Source: Photorhabdus cinerea (GTDB taxonomy: Bacteria > Pseudomonadota > Gammaproteobacteria > Enterobacterales > Enterobacteriaceae). From it: a stretch of 64,000 nt of DNA. Below the pieces are notes generated by a model. It did not search any database and had not been told where the DNA came from. It worked only from the letters and a program-made list of their open reading frames with translations. Positions 61,294 to 64,000 of the stretch are shown here, piece after piece. The stretch is taken from NCBI RefSeq assembly GCF_011189575.1, contig NZ_PUJW01000001.1, forward strand, positions 1 to 64,000, read 5' to 3'. Each line of letters begins with the position of its first letter. Within the stretch, counting starts at the first letter, position 1. Position numbers and translations under genes: made by a program.

Positions 61294-64000
61294 ATGGATA
61301 CCGCACTGACACCATTACAATGTGCATACCTACTAGGCCGGAGTGAACTGTTACCATTGGGTGGTGTTGCCATGCATGATTTCAGGGAATTCAGAGGTAA
61401 CATCGAGTTTTCTGTCATTAAGACTCGGCTAACCAGATTAGTACAGCAATACGATGCGTTACGTACCCATATAGATGAAAATTCATTAGTTCAACATGTT
61501 TCCGATGCCATTACCTTGAATCTTGATGAAATTGATTTCACGGGCATTCCGCGTTCAGTGGCTTATCAAAAGATCGATGAAATGAGGCAGGCGTATTCTC
61601 ATAAAATCCACGATCTTTCTCGCTCTCCCTGGCATATTTGGGTCATTAAATTGGCAGAGCCAGAATATGAAGATAATGACCATGTTACGACCGTGGTGTT
61701 TGTGAGTTTTGATGCACTGATTTTAGATGGCAGAGCTATCTCTCTAATATTGTTTAAATTGTTTGAGGGAGATGAGAATGACCAGAAAGGCGATATGCAA
61801 ACGAGAAATATCGCTCATTTGCTTCAACAGCCTTCTGGCTCGAAAAAGCAAAGTGATACTCAATATTGGTCAGAAAAGCTGAAAGAATATCCCGGCCCAC
61901 CGGCTTTGCCTTGGAAAAGACCGCCAGAATCAATTAAATCCTCTCGTTACAGAAGGGAAAAGGTCACTGTTCCCAGCACGACGTTGAATAATTTGTCTAA
62001 AATAGCTTCATCTTATGGCCTGTTTCAAAATACGATTTTGTCCACGATTATCCTGGAGATAATGTCATTTTGGATACAAGATAGTACATTATGTATCGGT
62101 GTTCCGGTCGCTATTCCCGCCCAGAAAATGCAGTTCAGTAATGAATCTTCATTTATCGCTGCTTATTTTAAAAGAGACCAAGTGCCATTTTTGGAAAGAG
62201 CGAGTGCTTTTCAAAATGAGATTTTTGCGTCTCTGGAACATCTGGATTTTTCCGGTGTTGATATTAACAAGCTAATATTCAGCCAACATCAGACAGGTTT
62301 AGCGTTACCCGTTGTGTTAACGAATGGTTTGTCGTGGAAAACATTGTCTGCATCTGGTGATGTCTCTTTTTATGATGGATTAACGCAGACGCCACAAGTT
62401 GCGATGGATATTCGTTTGTCTCTGGACCAGGATAAAAATCTGGTGTTATCCATTGATTATGCAGAAAAAGCACTGGAGAAAAATATCGTACAGGATATTT
62501 TACAAACAATCACTCACGCAATAGCGCTTATCTGTCGTCAGGGAAACCTCGCGGTGGATTTTTCTCAGGCGATTGAATATCACCATTACAAAGATAACGG
62601 TGATAACAGTGATTTTATTTGTTCAAATTTCTTGGCTCGTATTGCGGATAATCTATCGACGGCAAAATTAAAAAAGTCTGCCATCATCTGTGGGGATCGG
62701 CAAATTACTTATTCTGAGTTGGGGGAATATGTTCAAAAGATAGTGAATAACCTGAATCATTATGGGCTGCGCAAAGGGAATGTTGTCGCGATTTGTTTAC
62801 CGCGTAGTCCTGAACATGTGATGGTGACAATCGCGTGTGCGCTTTTGGGGATTATCTGGGTGCCTATTGATGTTAATTCTCCCTCTGAACGACTGGATTA
62901 TTTGCTAACGAATTGTCATCCTGATCTCATTGTAAATGCCGGACAGTTGAATAGTGATAAAGCCATCACTTTGGAGACACTACTCACATCGGTTGCTGAA
63001 AACGTCTCACTCCCCTTAGAAACTTTATCATCACTGAGTCATAGCATTGAACCCGCTTATTATCTGTATACCTCCGGAACAACGGGTAAGCCTAAATGTG
63101 TGGTACTCAATAATAAAGCAACATCTAATGTTATCGAGCAAACGCTGAATAAATGGGAGGTTAAACAAGATGATGTGTTTATTTCCGTCACGCCATTACA
63201 TCATGATATGTCTGTTTTCGACCTCTTTGCATCACTGACTATTGGTGCAACATTGGTTATCCCTGAACCCCATGAAGAGAAAGATGCTATCCGTTGGAAT
63301 CGGCTGGTTTCGAAACACAAAGTTTCTATTTGGTGTTCAGTGCCTGCGATTTTAGAAATGTTAATTGCGTGCCAAAAGGGAGGTTCTCTCTCTTCCCTTA
63401 GATTGATAGCGCAGGGCGGCGATTATATTAAGCCGATGATCATCGAAGAAATTAGAGCAATTTATCCTGATATCCGGCTATTTTCTTTGGGAGGGCCGAC
63501 TGAAACAACAATCTGGAGTATATGGCATGAAATTACCCCAGAGGATGTTAGCCTTATTCCCTATGGTAAACCTCTGCCTGCGACTCAATATTTTATCTGT
63601 AATGATATCAATGAACATTGCCCGGCGTTTGTGACGGGTCGGATTTATACTACAGGAGTCAATCTTGCCTTAGGCTATCTTGAAGATGGTATTGTTGTGC
63701 AAAAGGATTTTGTTACTATCATTTCGCCTAAAGGTGAACAGTTAAGAGCGTTTAGAACGGGGGATCAGGGCTATTACCGAAAAGATGGCACAATTATCTT
63801 TGCCAGCAGAGTAAATGGTTATGTCAAAATTCGGGGAATTAGAGTGTCTCTCCACGATATTGAAAGTGAGCTATGTAAGCACTCACAAATCAATAATGTT
63901 GTGGTCGTTGATTATCCAAATGAGCAAAATGGCGATGCAACGTTAGGCGCCATGTATACGACGCTAAATAGCCGGGAAATTCCTGCCTCAGAATTACGGG
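61294..64000 (+). CDS. NRPS with Cy and adenylation domains, cut by the right edge
   Basis: Open from ATG 61294 (GAGG eight bases before) past the end of the window: 902 codons visible. The Cy domain starts LTPLQCAYLLGRSE; its signature at 140 is DALILDGRA (DxxxxD kept, last Ser changed to Ala). The adenylation domain from about 450 has TSGTTGKPK near 593, HHDMSVFDLFASL, LGGPTETTIWSIW near 732, RTGD at 821-824 and KIRG near 850. The DMSVF segment resembles cysteine-activating A domains of yersiniabactin and pyochelin synthetases (DLSVY). It likely loads Cys, or Ser or Thr, for ring formation. Confidence 0.88.
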   Translation, partial: MDTALTPLQCAYLLGRSELLPLGGVAMHDFREFRGNIEFSVIKTRLTRLVQQYDALRTHIDENSLVQHVSDAITLNLDEIDFTGIPRSVAYQKIDEMRQAYSHKIHDLSRSPWHIWVIKLAEPEYEDNDHVTTVVFVSFDALILDGRAISLILFKLFEGDENDQKGDMQTRNIAHLLQQPSGSKKQSDTQYWSEKLKEYPGPPALPWKRPPESIKSSRYRREKVTVPSTTLNNLSKIASSYGLFQNTILSTIILEIMSFWIQDSTLCIGVPVAIPAQKMQFSNESSFIAAYFKRDQVPFLERASAFQNEIFASLEHLDFSGVDINKLIFSQHQTGLALPVVLTNGLSWKTLSASGDVSFYDGLTQTPQVAMDIRLSLDQDKNLVLSIDYAEKALEKNIVQDILQTITHAIALICRQGNLAVDFSQAIEYHHYKDNGDNSDFICSNFLARIADNLSTAKLKKSAIICGDRQITYSELGEYVQKIVNNLNHYGLRKGNVVAICLPRSPEHVMVTIACALLGIIWVPIDVNSPSERLDYLLTNCHPDLIVNAGQLNSDKAITLETLLTSVAENVSLPLETLSSLSHSIEPAYYLYTSGTTGKPKCVVLNNKATSNVIEQTLNKWEVKQDDVFISVTPLHHDMSVFDLFASLTIGATLVIPEPHEEKDAIRWNRLVSKHKVSIWCSVPAILEMLIACQKGGSLSSLRLIAQGGDYIKPMIIEEIRAIYPDIRLFSLGGPTETTIWSIWHEITPEDVSLIPYGKPLPATQYFICNDINEHCPAFVTGRIYTTGVNLALGYLEDGIVVQKDFVTIISPKGEQLRAFRTGDQGYYRKDGTIIFASRVNGYVKIRGIRVSLHDIESELCKHSQINNVVVVDYPNEQNGDATLGAMYTTLNSREIPASELR

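Overview
This 64 kb window is chromosome from a gamma-proteobacterium of the order Enterobacterales, almost certainly Photorhabdus or a very close relative. Its core genes follow Escherichia coli order in three blocks: hemL-erpA-btuF-mtnN-dgt; barA/rlmD-relA-mazG-pyrG-eno; and mltD-gloB-yafS-rnhA-dnaQ-aspV followed later by tktA and epd-pgk-fbaA. Between them lie AT-rich accessory islands with traits typical of Photorhabdus: families of PAS4-LuxR solo regulators, Ner-like regulators, orphan immunity genes, ERIC repeats and non-ribosomal peptide synthetase (NRPS) genes. The genus call is inference from gene content.

Layout. 1-4.0 kb: the 3' end of a polymorphic (CdiA-CT-like) nuclease toxin gene, then five tandem, mosaic CdiI/DUF1436-type immunity genes and an orphan VapB-type antitoxin. 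4-17 kb: housekeeping genes (hemL, a DUF1460 lipoprotein, erpA, btuF, mtnN, dgt, barA, rlmD, relA, mazG). 17-22 kb: an island between mazG and pyrG with a two-gene ABC transporter, a broken small gene, and a probable type VI secretion module (helper, Tox-REase-5 nuclease, two Imm52 immunity proteins). 22-25 kb: pyrG-eno. 25-29 kb: a Ner-like gene and two duplicated PAS4-LuxR genes, one preceded by an 8-bp tandem repeat tract. 29-32 kb: a dicarboxylate symporter and a major facilitator (MFS) pump. 32.4-37.8 kb: a compact, all-plus-strand, unrecognised cluster coding a PqqD-like protein, an unknown protein, a phosphoribosyltransferase-like protein, an inositol-monophosphatase-like protein, an unusual radical SAM enzyme, a dTMP-kinase-like protein and an MFS exporter. 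Three of its genes are interrupted. 38-41 kb: two duplicated 2-oxoglutarate/Fe(II) oxygenase genes. 42-48 kb: a DUF2975/HTH pair, a small secreted protein, mltD to dnaQ, and tRNA-Asp. 47.8-51 kb: a second Ner-like gene with three PAS4-LuxR genes. 51.6-58.7 kb: tktA, a MarR/monooxygenase pair, and the epd-pgk-fbaA glycolytic operon. 58.7-64 kb: remnants, then the start of an NRPS locus with two cyclization-type (Cy) condensation domains and a cysteine-type adenylation domain, preceded by a Fur-box-like palindrome, which suggests a thiazoline or oxazoline siderophore.

The most interesting parts are the 32.4-37.8 kb radical SAM cluster, the NRPS locus with its Fur-like site and serine-less carrier-like domain, the octanucleotide tract in front of a LuxR gene, the mosaic immunity array, and two ERIC elements that have become part of coding sequence (the mazG start and a LuxR C-terminus). 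All calls come from reading the sequence and recalled family knowledge; no database search was possible.
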